The notes below the pieces were generated by a model, which made no database searches, was not told where the DNA came from, and saw nothing but the letters and a program-made list of their open reading frames with translations. Positions 16,693 to 28,980 of a stretch of 64,000 nt of DNA are shown one piece after another (within the stretch, counting starts at the first letter, position 1; each line of letters starts with the position of its first letter). The DNA lies in the NCBI RefSeq assembly GCF_001999725.1, contig NZ_MDDP01000010.1:310001-374000 (forward strand). Reading direction: 5' to 3'. The position numbers and the translations under genes are program-made. The stretch comes from Cellulophaga omnivescoria. Lineage in GTDB: Bacteria > Bacteroidota > Bacteroidia > Flavobacteriales > Flavobacteriaceae.

Positions 16693-18873
16693 ATGAAAAA
16701 TGTAAAAAATGTAAGTCGTAGAAGTTTTTTAAAAGGATTAGGTTTGGCTTCAGGCGGATTAATAATTGCTTCTGGAACAACGCTTTTTATTGGCTGTGAA
16801 CCTAAAGAAGTTGTAGAGTTTAATCCTAATTTATTTGTTCAGCTTAATTCTGATGGTAATCTTATTTTGGTTGCCTCTAGATCAGAAATGGGACAAGGTG
16901 TGCGTACGTCTTTAACGTCTGTTATTGCAGATGAAATGGAGGCAGATTGGGATAGAGTAAGTATTAAACAAGCTGTAGGAGATGTTAAGTACGGTGATCA
17001 AAATACAGATGGCTCTAAAAGTGTACGTCTTTTGTATGAAGAAATGCGAAAAATTGGAGCCGCTACAAAGGCAGTTTTAATTGCTGCAGCAGCTAAAAAA
17101 TGGGAGGTTCCTGCATCAGAATTAAAAGCAGAAAACCATTTTGTTATAAGTAATAGTGGTAAAAAAATAGGATTTGGAGAACTTGTAGAAATCGCTAAAA
17201 CTATAGAAGTTCCCAAAGATGTTGTTTTAAAAGATCCTAAAGATTTTAAATTTATTGGTAAATATTTACCAAGCAAAGATGTAGAAAACTTATCTAACGG
17301 AAGTGCTGTTTTTGGTTTAGATAAGCGTTTAGATAATATGAAATTTGCAGCAATAAAACGTTGCCCAGTTACTTTTGGTACAGTAAAATCTTTTGATAAA
17401 ACTGAAGCCTTAAAAATTGCAGGTGTTATAGATGTTGTAGAAATCCCTAGGGTAGAAAAACCTTTTGGACCATTAGGAGGTGTAGCTGTTGTTGCTACAA
17501 ATACTTGGGCTGCTTTTAAAGGTAAAGAGGCTTTAAAAGTAGAGTGGGATTTTGGTGCAAATGCTAATTATGATACTGAAGAGTATATGAAACAGATAAC
17601 AGCTAATGTACAGAAAAAGGGAAAGGTTGCTAAAACGGTAGGTAATGTAGATTCTGCATTTAAATCTGCAACAAAAACTATAGAAAGTACATACCAATTG
17701 CCACATTTAGTGCATACACCTATGGAGGTGCCTAATGCTGTTGTTTGGGTACAAGAGAATACGTGCGAAGTTTGGGCTCCAACACAAGAACCACAACGTA
17801 CAAGAACAGAAGTTAGTGCTTTTTTAGAAACAGATGAAAAAAATGTAACTGTTAATGTTACGTTTTTAGGAGGTGGTTTTGGTAGAAAATCCAAGCCAGA
17901 TTATGTGGTTGAAGCTGCTGCGGTATCTAAGGCAATTAATGCTCCTGTACAAGTTGTATGGTCACGTGAAGATGATATACAACATGGTTATTACCACACC
18001 ATTGCAGCACAATATATGAAAGGTAGTTTGGATAAAGACGGAAAAGTAACTGGTTGGTTGCATCGTTTTGCGTTGCCTTCTATAGCGTCTACTTTTGCTC
18101 CGGGAACTGTAGATCCTGCTCCTTTTGAAGCTGCTAGTGCTACAAACGTACCTTTTGAGATTCCTAATATGCAGGTAGAAACAGGAGAAGCACCAGCGCA
18201 TGTTAGAATTGGTTGGATGCGTTCTGTTATAAACATACCACACGGTTTTGCTATTAATGTTTTTGCTGATGAGTTAGCTAATGAAGCAGGAGTAGATCCG
18301 CTTGAGTTTAGATTAAATCTTATTGGTAGTGACCGCATTGAAGATACTAAAAATGAATATAAGTATGATACTGCTCGTTTAAAACACGTGCTAAAGCAGG
18401 CTGCTAAAAATGCAGATTGGGGTAAAAAATTACCCGAAGGACATGCAATGGGACTTGCAGTGCATTATAGCTTTTTATCTTATGTTGCGTCTGTGGTTGA
18501 GGTATCTGTTGTAAATAATAAAGTAAAAGTACACAACATACATTCTGTTATAGATTGTGGTTTGGCTGTAAATAAAAATACAATTACGGCACAAATGGAA
18601 GGTGCTGCTATTTTTGGTATGTCTTTAGCCTTTTACGGTAAAATTACAGCTAAAGATGGCGCTATAGAACAAACTAATTTTGGTGATTACCAAATGTTAC
18701 GTATGCCACAAGCACCAAACATACATATAGAAATTGTAGAAAATAACGAAAAACCAACAGGTGTTGGTGAGCCAGGGGTACCAGTTATTGCACCAGCTAT
18801 TGTAAATGCAATTTTTAAAGCAACTGGTAATAGATATAGAACATTACCGCTTAAAGATTATAAATTAGTTTAA
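16693..18873 (+). CDS. Molybdopterin-binding large subunit, aldehyde oxidase type (IorB-like)
   Basis: 726 residues. The N-terminus has a Tat motif (SRRSFLKGLG) and a possible lipobox (FIGC, Cys35), so it is likely periplasmic and perhaps membrane-attached. Molybdopterin-binding blocks include EMGQGVRTSL, FLGGGFGRKS and VGEPGVPV, the last carrying the catalytic Glu (E693) of the xanthine-oxidase family. There is no flavin domain, so electrons would leave through the small subunit to an acceptor not encoded nearby. Substrates of this family are aldehydes and N-heterocycles. In this locus an aldehyde sugar such as 3,6-anhydrogalactose is an attractive but unproven candidate. A terminator follows. 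Confidence 0.88.
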   Translation: MKNVKNVSRRSFLKGLGLASGGLIIASGTTLFIGCEPKEVVEFNPNLFVQLNSDGNLILVASRSEMGQGVRTSLTSVIADEMEADWDRVSIKQAVGDVKYGDQNTDGSKSVRLLYEEMRKIGAATKAVLIAAAAKKWEVPASELKAENHFVISNSGKKIGFGELVEIAKTIEVPKDVVLKDPKDFKFIGKYLPSKDVENLSNGSAVFGLDKRLDNMKFAAIKRCPVTFGTVKSFDKTEALKIAGVIDVVEIPRVEKPFGPLGGVAVVATNTWAAFKGKEALKVEWDFGANANYDTEEYMKQITANVQKKGKVAKTVGNVDSAFKSATKTIESTYQLPHLVHTPMEVPNAVVWVQENTCEVWAPTQEPQRTRTEVSAFLETDEKNVTVNVTFLGGGFGRKSKPDYVVEAAAVSKAINAPVQVVWSREDDIQHGYYHTIAAQYMKGSLDKDGKVTGWLHRFALPSIASTFAPGTVDPAPFEAASATNVPFEIPNMQVETGEAPAHVRIGWMRSVINIPHGFAINVFADELANEAGVDPLEFRLNLIGSDRIEDTKNEYKYDTARLKHVLKQAAKNADWGKKLPEGHAMGLAVHYSFLSYVASVVEVSVVNNKVKVHNIHSVIDCGLAVNKNTITAQMEGAAIFGMSLAFYGKITAKDGAIEQTNFGDYQMLRMPQAPNIHIEIVENNEKPTGVGEPGVPVIAPAIVNAIFKATGNRYRTLPLKDYKLV

Positions 18874-18895
18874 TACACTATAATTAACACAAATT

Positions 18896-18937
18896 AAAAA
18901 AGGGGATAAGTTGTAAAACTTATCTCCCTTTTTTTTA
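18896..18937. terminator. Bidirectional hairpin terminator
   Basis: Stem of about 10 bp (GGGGATAAGTT against AACTTAT and CCC with one bulge), A-rich before and T-rich after. It lies between the convergent molybdenum enzyme and GH127 genes. Confidence 0.8.
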
Positions 18938-18954
18938 CTAATAAAAACTAAATC

Positions 18955-21060
18955 TTATTCCCAAACAACTGGTAAAAACACCGTCATTTCGCTCTCTTTT
19001 TCATTATTTCTGTTAGACCATGCATAGTATGGTACAAATGTAGTGTTGTACTTTTTCCATTGTGGCTTGTTTACTTTGTGATACATTTTATCTGTTTTAG
19101 CAGCGTCTTTACGTAATAAAACATTACCTGTTATAGCAGATACACCACCTAAAAAGTCTGGTCTATATTCTGATTTTAATTGAGAAGCATCACCTTTAAT
19201 AAATACATCTAAAATACTAGTGTTTTTTGGTAAATCTGCAGATTCTACACAATATACAAGCGGACCTCTTTTTATAGCTACTTGATTACGTACTTCTTCA
19301 ATACGTTCGTGGCCTTCAACAAAATTTATATCTAATGGCATAGCAATGCGTATAACGTCACCTTTTTTCCATTCACGATTAATTATGGCAAATTCACCGG
19401 CTTTTACGGTAACACCAGCATCTTTATCATTTACAAAAACTTTTGTGCCTTCTGCCCAATCAGGAATTCTAACAAGCATATCAAAAGGAGTATTTTTACA
19501 TTCTTGCATTGTTATTTTAACATCTCCATTCCAAGGGTAAGCGGTCTCTTGCTTTAATTTTATTTTAGACCCATCTGTAAGTGTTGTATTTAAAGTGTTG
19601 CCTCCATAAAGGTTTACAGCAATACCATTTTTAGATTTACTATATGCCCAACCAGATACTTTTGCAATAGTACGTACCAGGTTTGGAGGACAACAAAAAC
19701 AGTCTAAATAAGCTTGTCTTGTTGGAAATTCTGTATTCATTTTACTGTAATCTCTAGAGCCGTGTATAACTCTAAGTGGGTTGGCATAGTAATACCTGTC
19801 TCCTTCTAAATTAATGCCAGATAAAGCACTGTTGTATAGTACGGTTTCCATAATATCTGCATATTTAGATTCGCCATGTACACCTAACATACGATAGCTA
19901 AACATAGAGTTACAAACATTAGCACATGTTTCATTATACGCGGTCATATTAGGCATCATATACTCGTCAATAAAGCCTTCTTCTATCTTATCTCTGTTGG
20001 TAGATGCTCCGTAGTGAGTTTGACCCACGGCACCAGTTACATACATTTTTTTTAGTGCAACATTCATCCATAATTTATCTAAAGCATCAATTAAAGCTTG
20101 TTCTCCTGTTTCTGCATATACATCTGCTGCGCCTGCATAGTAGTACAATGCTAAAACGGCGTGGCCAACTGCTTCATCAGACTTACGTAAAGGAGTGCGT
20201 TCTTGTACCATATCTCCAATAGGATATCCTTTAGTTTCTGGCGTTTCTGCAACTTTATAAGCACCTCTATTGTTTATAAATTTTTCAGCTAACTCTAAAT
20301 AGCGTTTGTCTTTTGTGGTTCTATACAATTCTACCAAGCCCATTATTTGGGTTTGATTAAAACCAAAACGGCCATAACGCTCATCATCTGTCATAAATAA
20401 CGAGTATAGTAAATCTGCGTGTTTAACGGCAATTTCTAAAAAATTGGTCTGTCCTGTAATTCTGTAGTGAATACAAGCGCTGGTTAATAAGTGACCAGAA
20501 TTGTACATTTCATGAAACTTTCTGTTTTCATACCTAGACCTATCTTTGTTTAGTTGTATTTGTGTTTGTAGGTAGCCATCTTTTTCTTGTGCTTTCCCTA
20601 TAATGTCTATATAGCTATCTATTTCTTTTAGTAAAGCTTCATCTTTGTTTTGTGCATAAACATACATTGTGGCTTCCATAAATTTATAAAAGTCGCCATC
20701 ATGCCAATGCATTCCTTTGTGCTCACCATCTTTTAAGCCAGCTGCAATTTTAAAGTTGTTAAGTGCGTGGCCTGTATCACCAGTTAATAAACTGCGCATG
20801 TACGGAACCATTTTTGTTTCGGCAATTTTAAACTTATCTGCCCAGAAGCCTTCTGTCCATTGGCAATCGCCCATATCTATACTTTTAAAAGCAACATGCG
20901 GACTATTAGCATTGTTAATAATACCTGCATTAGAATCTAGATTTAAAGCCAAATCTTTACTTTCTGTATTTGCAGTAACTACCGTGTCTTTTGTTTTTTC
21001 TTTTTGGCCGCAGGATGCTAGTACCAGTGCGCTAAACGCCAAAATTGTGATGTGTTTCAT
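18955..21060 (-). CDS. GH127-family glycoside hydrolase, lipoprotein (probable 3,6-anhydro-galactosidase)
   Basis: 701 residues with a lipoprotein signal (LVLASC, Cys17). It matches GH127 (former DUF1680). Y-N-E377-T-C379-A and C454-F-C456-C457-P-P-N correspond to the Glu and zinc-binding and nucleophilic Cys motifs known from bifidobacterial beta-L-arabinofuranosidase. GH127 also contains alpha-1,3-(3,6-anhydro)-D-galactosidases of carrageenan loci, and the four anhydrogalactose-catabolism genes nearby favour that activity. It would release 3,6-anhydro-D-galactose from the non-reducing end of desulfated oligosaccharides. It lies 19 nt downstream of the sulfatase gene at 21080 and ends the unit. 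The family is firm; the specificity is inferred from context. Confidence 0.9.
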   Translation of the reverse strand: MKHITILAFSALVLASCGQKEKTKDTVVTANTESKDLALNLDSNAGIINNANSPHVAFKSIDMGDCQWTEGFWADKFKIAETKMVPYMRSLLTGDTGHALNNFKIAAGLKDGEHKGMHWHDGDFYKFMEATMYVYAQNKDEALLKEIDSYIDIIGKAQEKDGYLQTQIQLNKDRSRYENRKFHEMYNSGHLLTSACIHYRITGQTNFLEIAVKHADLLYSLFMTDDERYGRFGFNQTQIMGLVELYRTTKDKRYLELAEKFINNRGAYKVAETPETKGYPIGDMVQERTPLRKSDEAVGHAVLALYYYAGAADVYAETGEQALIDALDKLWMNVALKKMYVTGAVGQTHYGASTNRDKIEEGFIDEYMMPNMTAYNETCANVCNSMFSYRMLGVHGESKYADIMETVLYNSALSGINLEGDRYYYANPLRVIHGSRDYSKMNTEFPTRQAYLDCFCCPPNLVRTIAKVSGWAYSKSKNGIAVNLYGGNTLNTTLTDGSKIKLKQETAYPWNGDVKITMQECKNTPFDMLVRIPDWAEGTKVFVNDKDAGVTVKAGEFAIINREWKKGDVIRIAMPLDINFVEGHERIEEVRNQVAIKRGPLVYCVESADLPKNTSILDVFIKGDASQLKSEYRPDFLGGVSAITGNVLLRKDAAKTDKMYHKVNKPQWKKYNTTFVPYYAWSNRNNEKESEMTVFLPVVWE

Positions 21061-21079
21061 ATATTAAGTTGAGTTATAG

Positions 21080-22534
21080 TTAGTTTTCTATTTTTTTATA
21101 TCCGTTACTTTCTTTTAAAGGGATAGTGTATTGTTCCATTTCTTTTTTAACCATTTCTGGAGTTCTGTAACGGTCCATACGGTCTATGTCATAATTTTCA
21201 AAAGACCTTTTAAGCATCCACAAAGGTCGCTGAAGGGTAGATTCCCATTCAAACATTTTTTTAAACATAGATGTTACCTTTTCAGGATGTTTAGATGCTA
21301 TATTATTTTGTTCTGCAGTGTCTGTAGATAAATCATATAACTCAGCCGGTCTGTCTGCAAATCTTATTAATTTATAGTCGCCTTCTCTATAAGCTAAGCG
21401 TACTTCTTTTTTCCAGAATAAAGTATTGTGTGGTCTGCTGTTGTTTTGTCCGTTAATGTATGGCAGTAAGTTAACACCATCTATATCCTTTAAATCTGTA
21501 ACATTGCCGCCACCTGCTGCGTAAAAAGTAGGAAGTAAGTCTAGTGTGCTTACTGGAAAGTTGTATACAGTTTTAGATTTTATTTGTTTTGGCCAACTTA
21601 TTAAAAAAGGAACTCTAATGCCGCCTTCTAAATGGTTAGATTTTGTACCGCTTAATGGTAAATTTAATGATGCGTTTTTGTCTGTTGGTCCTCCGTTATC
21701 GTTTGAAAAAACAACAATTGTATTTTTGTCTAAACCAAGTTGTTTTAACTTGTTTAAAACAGTGCCACAAGCTCTATCTAAAGCCAAAGTCATAGCGGCT
21801 AATTCCTTTCGTTTTCCTGTTAAATTAGGAAATTTATCTAGGTCTTCTTTAGTTGCTTGCATTGGCGTGTGTACCGCATTAAAGGCTAAATAAATAAAAA
21901 ACGGATTGTCTTTATTTTTTTCAATAAATGATACGGCTTCTTTAGCTAGGGCATCTGTAACATATTCTGTTGGTTCTTGAAAATTACCAAAACCTCTTTC
22001 CATTCTGGTATCTGGGTGAGCTTTAGTGACATCTTCATAACCAAAGTAATTACGAGCACCACCTCTAAAACCATAAAACTCATCAAAACCTCTCTTGGTT
22101 GGGTGGTAGCGGTCTGCATCACCTAAGTGCCATTTGCCGTACATAGCAGTTTTATAACCTAGTTTTTTTAAATAATCTGCTATGGTTAATTGGTCTAAAG
22201 GTAATCCCATATCATCTGCTAAAAATTTAGAGTTGGCGCTCATATAACCAGGAACGTTTATTTCTTCATATCCAAAGCGTTGTTGGTATTTACCCGTAAT
22301 TAACCCAGCTCTAGATGGTCCGCAAGTTGCATCTGTAACGTAACCTTGTGTAAATTTTGCTCCAGATTTTGCTAGTTTATCTAAGTTAGGAGTCTTCATT
22401 ACTTTACTGCCTTGAAAACCAAAATCTGCGTAACCAGCATCATCAGAAAATAAGAAAATAATATTAGGTTTCTCTTGGGCTTTTACTGTAATTGCTACTG
22501 TTAGTAGTAGAATATAAATTATATTTTTTTTCAT
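21080..22534 (-). CDS. Sulfatase, arylsulfatase A type
   Basis: 484 residues from the ATG at 22534. A GTG five codons upstream is possible but less likely, because the ATG gives a clean signal peptide ([11 protein letters not shown] to VKAQ). [14 protein letters not shown] carries metal ligands, C71-G-P-S-R is the formylglycine signature, [10 protein letters not shown] follows, and [12 protein letters not shown] is the second ligand block. It lies just after a PUL operator and before the GH127 gene, which suggests that it exposes the substrate of that enzyme. It is similar in layout to the sulfatase at 12791 but not a close copy. Membership of S1 is certain; the subfamily (S1_19 or S1_17 are candidates) is not. 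Confidence 0.9.
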   Translation of the reverse strand: MKKNIIYILLLTVAITVKAQEKPNIIFLFSDDAGYADFGFQGSKVMKTPNLDKLAKSGAKFTQGYVTDATCGPSRAGLITGKYQQRFGYEEINVPGYMSANSKFLADDMGLPLDQLTIADYLKKLGYKTAMYGKWHLGDADRYHPTKRGFDEFYGFRGGARNYFGYEDVTKAHPDTRMERGFGNFQEPTEYVTDALAKEAVSFIEKNKDNPFFIYLAFNAVHTPMQATKEDLDKFPNLTGKRKELAAMTLALDRACGTVLNKLKQLGLDKNTIVVFSNDNGGPTDKNASLNLPLSGTKSNHLEGGIRVPFLISWPKQIKSKTVYNFPVSTLDLLPTFYAAGGGNVTDLKDIDGVNLLPYINGQNNSRPHNTLFWKKEVRLAYREGDYKLIRFADRPAELYDLSTDTAEQNNIASKHPEKVTSMFKKMFEWESTLQRPLWMLKRSFENYDIDRMDRYRTPEMVKKEMEQYTIPLKESNGYKKIEN

Positions 22535-22572
22535 TTTATTAAAAATCACTGTTAAAAATGAGTGAATTGGAA

Positions 22573-22637
22573 CAAATTAAATGAAAAATACGTTAATGAG
22601 ATTAATGCATATTACCTTAGTGTAGCATTATTTTAAC
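22573..22637 (-). promoter_or_regulatory. PUL operator and promoter of the sulfatase-GH127 unit
   Basis: On the minus strand, half-site 1 GTTAAAATAATGCT starts at 22637 and half-site 2 GGTAATATGCAT starts at 22616, 21 bp apart. A minus-7-like TTAATTTG starts at 22580, 57 bp after half-site 1. The sulfatase ATG follows 39 nt later. Confidence 0.65.
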
Positions 22638-22686
22638 TCTAAAATATAGTTTTATGTTTAAAATAGAGTTATTTAAACTAAGTGTG

Positions 22687-23007
22687 TTAGTTGTTAACTT
22701 CCATAAATTCTACAGGAGCACCGTTATGTTTTATAAAAGCTACCCGTACACCTTCTCCAGGAGAAAAAGTATCAACTAAAATATCTTTGCCTTGTAAAGC
22801 ATCTTCCATATTATCTACAAAATAAGCTACGTGTGGTACAGTGCGCATTAGTTCTGGCATTGGGCTATTAGCATCAAACTTTACCCATTCAATATTATAA
22901 GGATCCTTGTCAAATTCTGTATAATGAATTTTTCCAGGCTCGTAAAATCCATCCCAATTTTTTTCTTCTGTAGTAGGTATGCCTATGTGACTAAATTTGT
23001 AATCCAT
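22687..23007 (-). CDS. Small VOC/glyoxalase-like protein
   Basis: 106 residues, cytoplasmic. FSHIGIPT at the start, VPHVAYFVDNMEDAL in the middle and VAFIKHNGAPVEFMEV at the end resemble vicinal-oxygen-chelate (glyoxalase/bleomycin-resistance) folds, with His and Glu as possible metal ligands (H7, H79 and E102 approximately). It is shorter than a usual two-module VOC protein of about 130 residues, so it may dimerise or be divergent. It is the last gene of the rhaT-dau-GH129-GH2 operon, 17 nt after the GH2 gene, suggesting a role with anhydrogalactose or a derivative, for example as an isomerase or epimerase. The function is unknown. Confidence 0.6.
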   Translation of the reverse strand: MDYKFSHIGIPTTEEKNWDGFYEPGKIHYTEFDKDPYNIEWVKFDANSPMPELMRTVPHVAYFVDNMEDALQGKDILVDTFSPGEGVRVAFIKHNGAPVEFMEVNN

Positions 23008-23024
23008 AATTTTAAGTTTAACTA

Positions 23025-26258
<3,234 letters not shown>

Positions 26259-28316
26259 TTAATCTTGCACTAAGCTAACTTTAAAACTTCCTTTGCTAAT
26301 TTCTCCGTTTTCTCTTATTATGTAATATCCGTAACCAGGAATTATTTGTCCGTTTTCTATTTTTTGGTCTACATTACCCACATTAACAATTACACTGGTT
26401 CCATTAGAAAATTTAGTGCGTTGTACTTTAAAATCTGAACTTAAATATTCATGGCTTTTCAATTCTGCATAAAATGTTTCTTTATGTATTGGAGCTACTA
26501 ATTTATTAGCCATTTTAATCATATTAAACATACCTTCAAATTCATACGGAGCAAAGAAAATAGTTGTTCCTCTTCCAAAAAGTATGCTACGTAATGCTTT
26601 TATTCTAAAATCACCATTACTAGTAACTTCATTATCTGGATCTTGTATTTTGCCAAAAGTAGCTATTGCATCATGGTAAACTAGGCTAAATAATGGTGCT
26701 TTTTTAGATATGGTAGATAGTGGAGCACTTTCTAAATAGGTCATACCTTCAAACATATCAAAATAAGGAATCCAGGCTTCTTGACCGTGCTCTGTACCGT
26801 TTACAAGGTTTAGAGAGTCTATATATTTGGCTAGAGCAATACGGCCCTCTTTCCCTTTTTCTCTGTACGCAGCAAACGTAATATCAGTAATATCTGCTTT
26901 TAAGTTTAGTGTTTTTATTTCTTCAGTAATGTGTTTTTTAGCTAAACCTAACTGATATTTACTATCTACACGTGCCCATCTACTATTGGTTTCTTGTAAT
27001 TTACCATTTGCATCTTTCCACATTAATTCGGTTGAGAAATCTGGATCGTTCTCTAATAATGCAGAGTAGGAGTGGTATGAAGAGTATAAGTAACCATATT
27101 TGTTAGTTAAATCAACAGCTTCTCTAAGCTTTTTAACACCACCAAGCTCATCGCTAATTGGCCAATTATTAGGTACGTAGTTAGAGAACGTGCCCCAGGC
27201 ATGTATAAATGCATTGTCTACGTTTAAAGTGTCGTGTATTGTAGTAATCATATCTTTTAAATCATCAAAAGTAAAAGCCATACCGGGCATATTTACATAA
27301 TGAGGATAACCGCCATAAATACCAAAATAGATAGAACCTGGTAGCTTATCTACATCTGGGTTTCTGGCTAGTTTATCTTTTAAAGAAACAAAATGGCCAC
27401 GTTTTTTAGCTTCTTTTCTGTATTCTTTAGCCATATCTACATAATCTCCTTTAGGAATAAAAGAATACGTTATACCTCCAATTGTTTGGTCTGGCTTAGA
27501 TATGTCCCATACAGGATCTAAAAACTGTATTCTTTGGTAGGTAGACATTTCGCCTTTTGCATTAAATAAGTACTGACCGTTGTTATTTATATTAAAAAAT
27601 AGTTTTGGCCTTACGTCATTATCAATAATACCAACTACTGCAGATTTTTTATTGTAGGTTCCCCACCATGGCATAGATAATCCTGTGCCGTTATTAAAAA
27701 GCTCTAATGTGCCAATAGATTTATTGTTGTACGTAGTGTCATCCCATTTGCAAAAACGGCCACCATTCATAGGGAAAATATAAGACGGGCAAATAATACC
27801 TTGTTTTTGTGGTATTACCGCTGCGCCTATATCTTGGTCTGTTTTTAAACTAAAGTGCCGAGATGGGTACCTAAGATCTATTAACTTATGGTTGCTAGAT
27901 GTGTAACTTATAATTTCTGCTCTTAGCTTAGATGTTTTGGTGTTTAAGCTTAATTGAGTTTGTATAGTTACGCCTTTAGCTACAGAGCCGTCTTTAAAAG
28001 TGGGATTACTAAATGTTATTACAACCGTATTTTTATCTTTTTTGGTAAGTTCTATTTTTTTACTGTTAGATATGTTTACTGTTTGCTTAGCTTTTTTACT
28101 GTCTAAAAGTGTTAATAAACCAGCTGCATTTTCCCAGGGATCTGGATTCCATATTTGGCCAGAATTTTTCTCGACTACGGTAAAATTACCACTTTTGTTT
28201 TCTACAGTTACCTTTATGTTATTGTCCTCTAGAGTTACTGTTTTTTGTGCAAATGAAGCATTAAAAAACAATAAGGTTAATATGGAAAGTGCTGTAATTT
28301 TTATTCTTATTTTCAT
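26259..28316 (-). CDS. GH129-like glycoside hydrolase (probable 3,6-anhydro-galactosidase)
   Basis: 685 residues with a signal peptide (MKIRIKITALSILTLLFFNA, cleaved near SFAQ). An N-terminal beta-sandwich of about 300 residues is followed by a TIM barrel (IYFGIYGGYPHY, IHAWGTFSNYVPNNWP, ADITDITFAAYRE) and a C-terminal beta domain. The pattern resembles GH129 (relatives of GH101), with Asp475 or Asp478 as a candidate nucleophile. GH129 contains alpha-1,3-(3,6-anhydro)-D-galactosidases of carrageenan loci as well as alpha-N-acetylgalactosaminidase. Its place between GH2 and the anhydrogalactose-catabolism genes supports the former. The family call is fairly confident, the specificity inferred. 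Confidence 0.78.
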   Translation of the reverse strand: MKIRIKITALSILTLLFFNASFAQKTVTLEDNNIKVTVENKSGNFTVVEKNSGQIWNPDPWENAAGLLTLLDSKKAKQTVNISNSKKIELTKKDKNTVVITFSNPTFKDGSVAKGVTIQTQLSLNTKTSKLRAEIISYTSSNHKLIDLRYPSRHFSLKTDQDIGAAVIPQKQGIICPSYIFPMNGGRFCKWDDTTYNNKSIGTLELFNNGTGLSMPWWGTYNKKSAVVGIIDNDVRPKLFFNINNNGQYLFNAKGEMSTYQRIQFLDPVWDISKPDQTIGGITYSFIPKGDYVDMAKEYRKEAKKRGHFVSLKDKLARNPDVDKLPGSIYFGIYGGYPHYVNMPGMAFTFDDLKDMITTIHDTLNVDNAFIHAWGTFSNYVPNNWPISDELGGVKKLREAVDLTNKYGYLYSSYHSYSALLENDPDFSTELMWKDANGKLQETNSRWARVDSKYQLGLAKKHITEEIKTLNLKADITDITFAAYREKGKEGRIALAKYIDSLNLVNGTEHGQEAWIPYFDMFEGMTYLESAPLSTISKKAPLFSLVYHDAIATFGKIQDPDNEVTSNGDFRIKALRSILFGRGTTIFFAPYEFEGMFNMIKMANKLVAPIHKETFYAELKSHEYLSSDFKVQRTKFSNGTSVIVNVGNVDQKIENGQIIPGYGYYIIRENGEISKGSFKVSLVQD

Positions 28317-28335
28317 AGTTTAGTCTTGTTGTGGT

Positions 28336-28980
28336 TTATAAATATGCTTCAATTTCTTCTTTAATGCTTTTAAAATGATTTGCTAAACCGTTAAAATCTT
28401 TGTTATTAATAAGCTCTTTGTCTAGTAATGAGCTGCCCATGCCAACTCCTGTAGCGCCAGCAGCAAAAAAAGATTTTATATTTTCTTTTGTTACTCCGCC
28501 TGTTGGTAGCAGTTTTATTTTGTTTAGTGGAGCTAAAACATCTTTTATGTAAGTAGGGCCTAATTGCGTTGCAGGAAATATTTTAACGGCAGAAGCACCT
28601 AAAGACCAAGCTTTGTAAACTTCAGTTGGAGTAAAAGCACCAGGGAAAATAGGAATTTTGTCTGCTACGGCTTTTTTTATTACTTCTTCATTTATTATTG
28701 GTGTTACTATAAACTGAGAACCAGCTGTAACAGCCGTATTGTAATCTTCTATTGTGCAAACAGTACCAGCGCCAACATTTAAATTAGGAAAATTAGATTG
28801 CATTGTTGCTATAATTTCTGCTGCGCTAACAGTGTTCATTGTAATTTCTATAGTAGACAAACCAGCTGTAACATACGCTTTTGCGATACCTACAACTGTC
28901 TCTAAAGGTAAGCCTCTTACAATACCTACAATAGGAGCTTTATTATATAGTTTCCAATTAAAAGGTTTATTTGTTGTCAT
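28336..28980 (-). CDS. dauD: 2-keto-3-deoxy-6-phosphogalactonate aldolase
   Basis: 214 residues, the normal size for the KDPG/KDPGal aldolase (Eda) family. VGIVRG at the start, E45 in STIEITMNT, GAGTV, and the Schiff-base Lys133 in ASAVKIFPA are all present; LLPTGGV forms the phosphate loop. It splits KDPGal into pyruvate and glyceraldehyde-3-phosphate, the last step of anhydrogalactose breakdown. Its start overlaps the end of the kinase gene by 14 nt, indicating translational coupling. The name follows the Dau pathway described in Zobellia; a general KDPG aldolase is the alternative. Confidence 0.9.
   Translation of the reverse strand: MTTNKPFNWKLYNKAPIVGIVRGLPLETVVGIAKAYVTAGLSTIEITMNTVSAAEIIATMQSNFPNLNVGAGTVCTIEDYNTAVTAGSQFIVTPIINEEVIKKAVADKIPIFPGAFTPTEVYKAWSLGASAVKIFPATQLGPTYIKDVLAPLNKIKLLPTGGVTKENIKSFFAAGATGVGMGSSLLDKELINNKDFNGLANHFKSIKEEIEAYL

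Noticed and set aside
22635-22670. Hairpin (AACTCTA / TAGAGTT) between the VOC-like gene and the sulfatase
   Set aside because: Only seven base pairs with a long AT-rich loop, and it overlaps the operator. Too weak to call a terminator.
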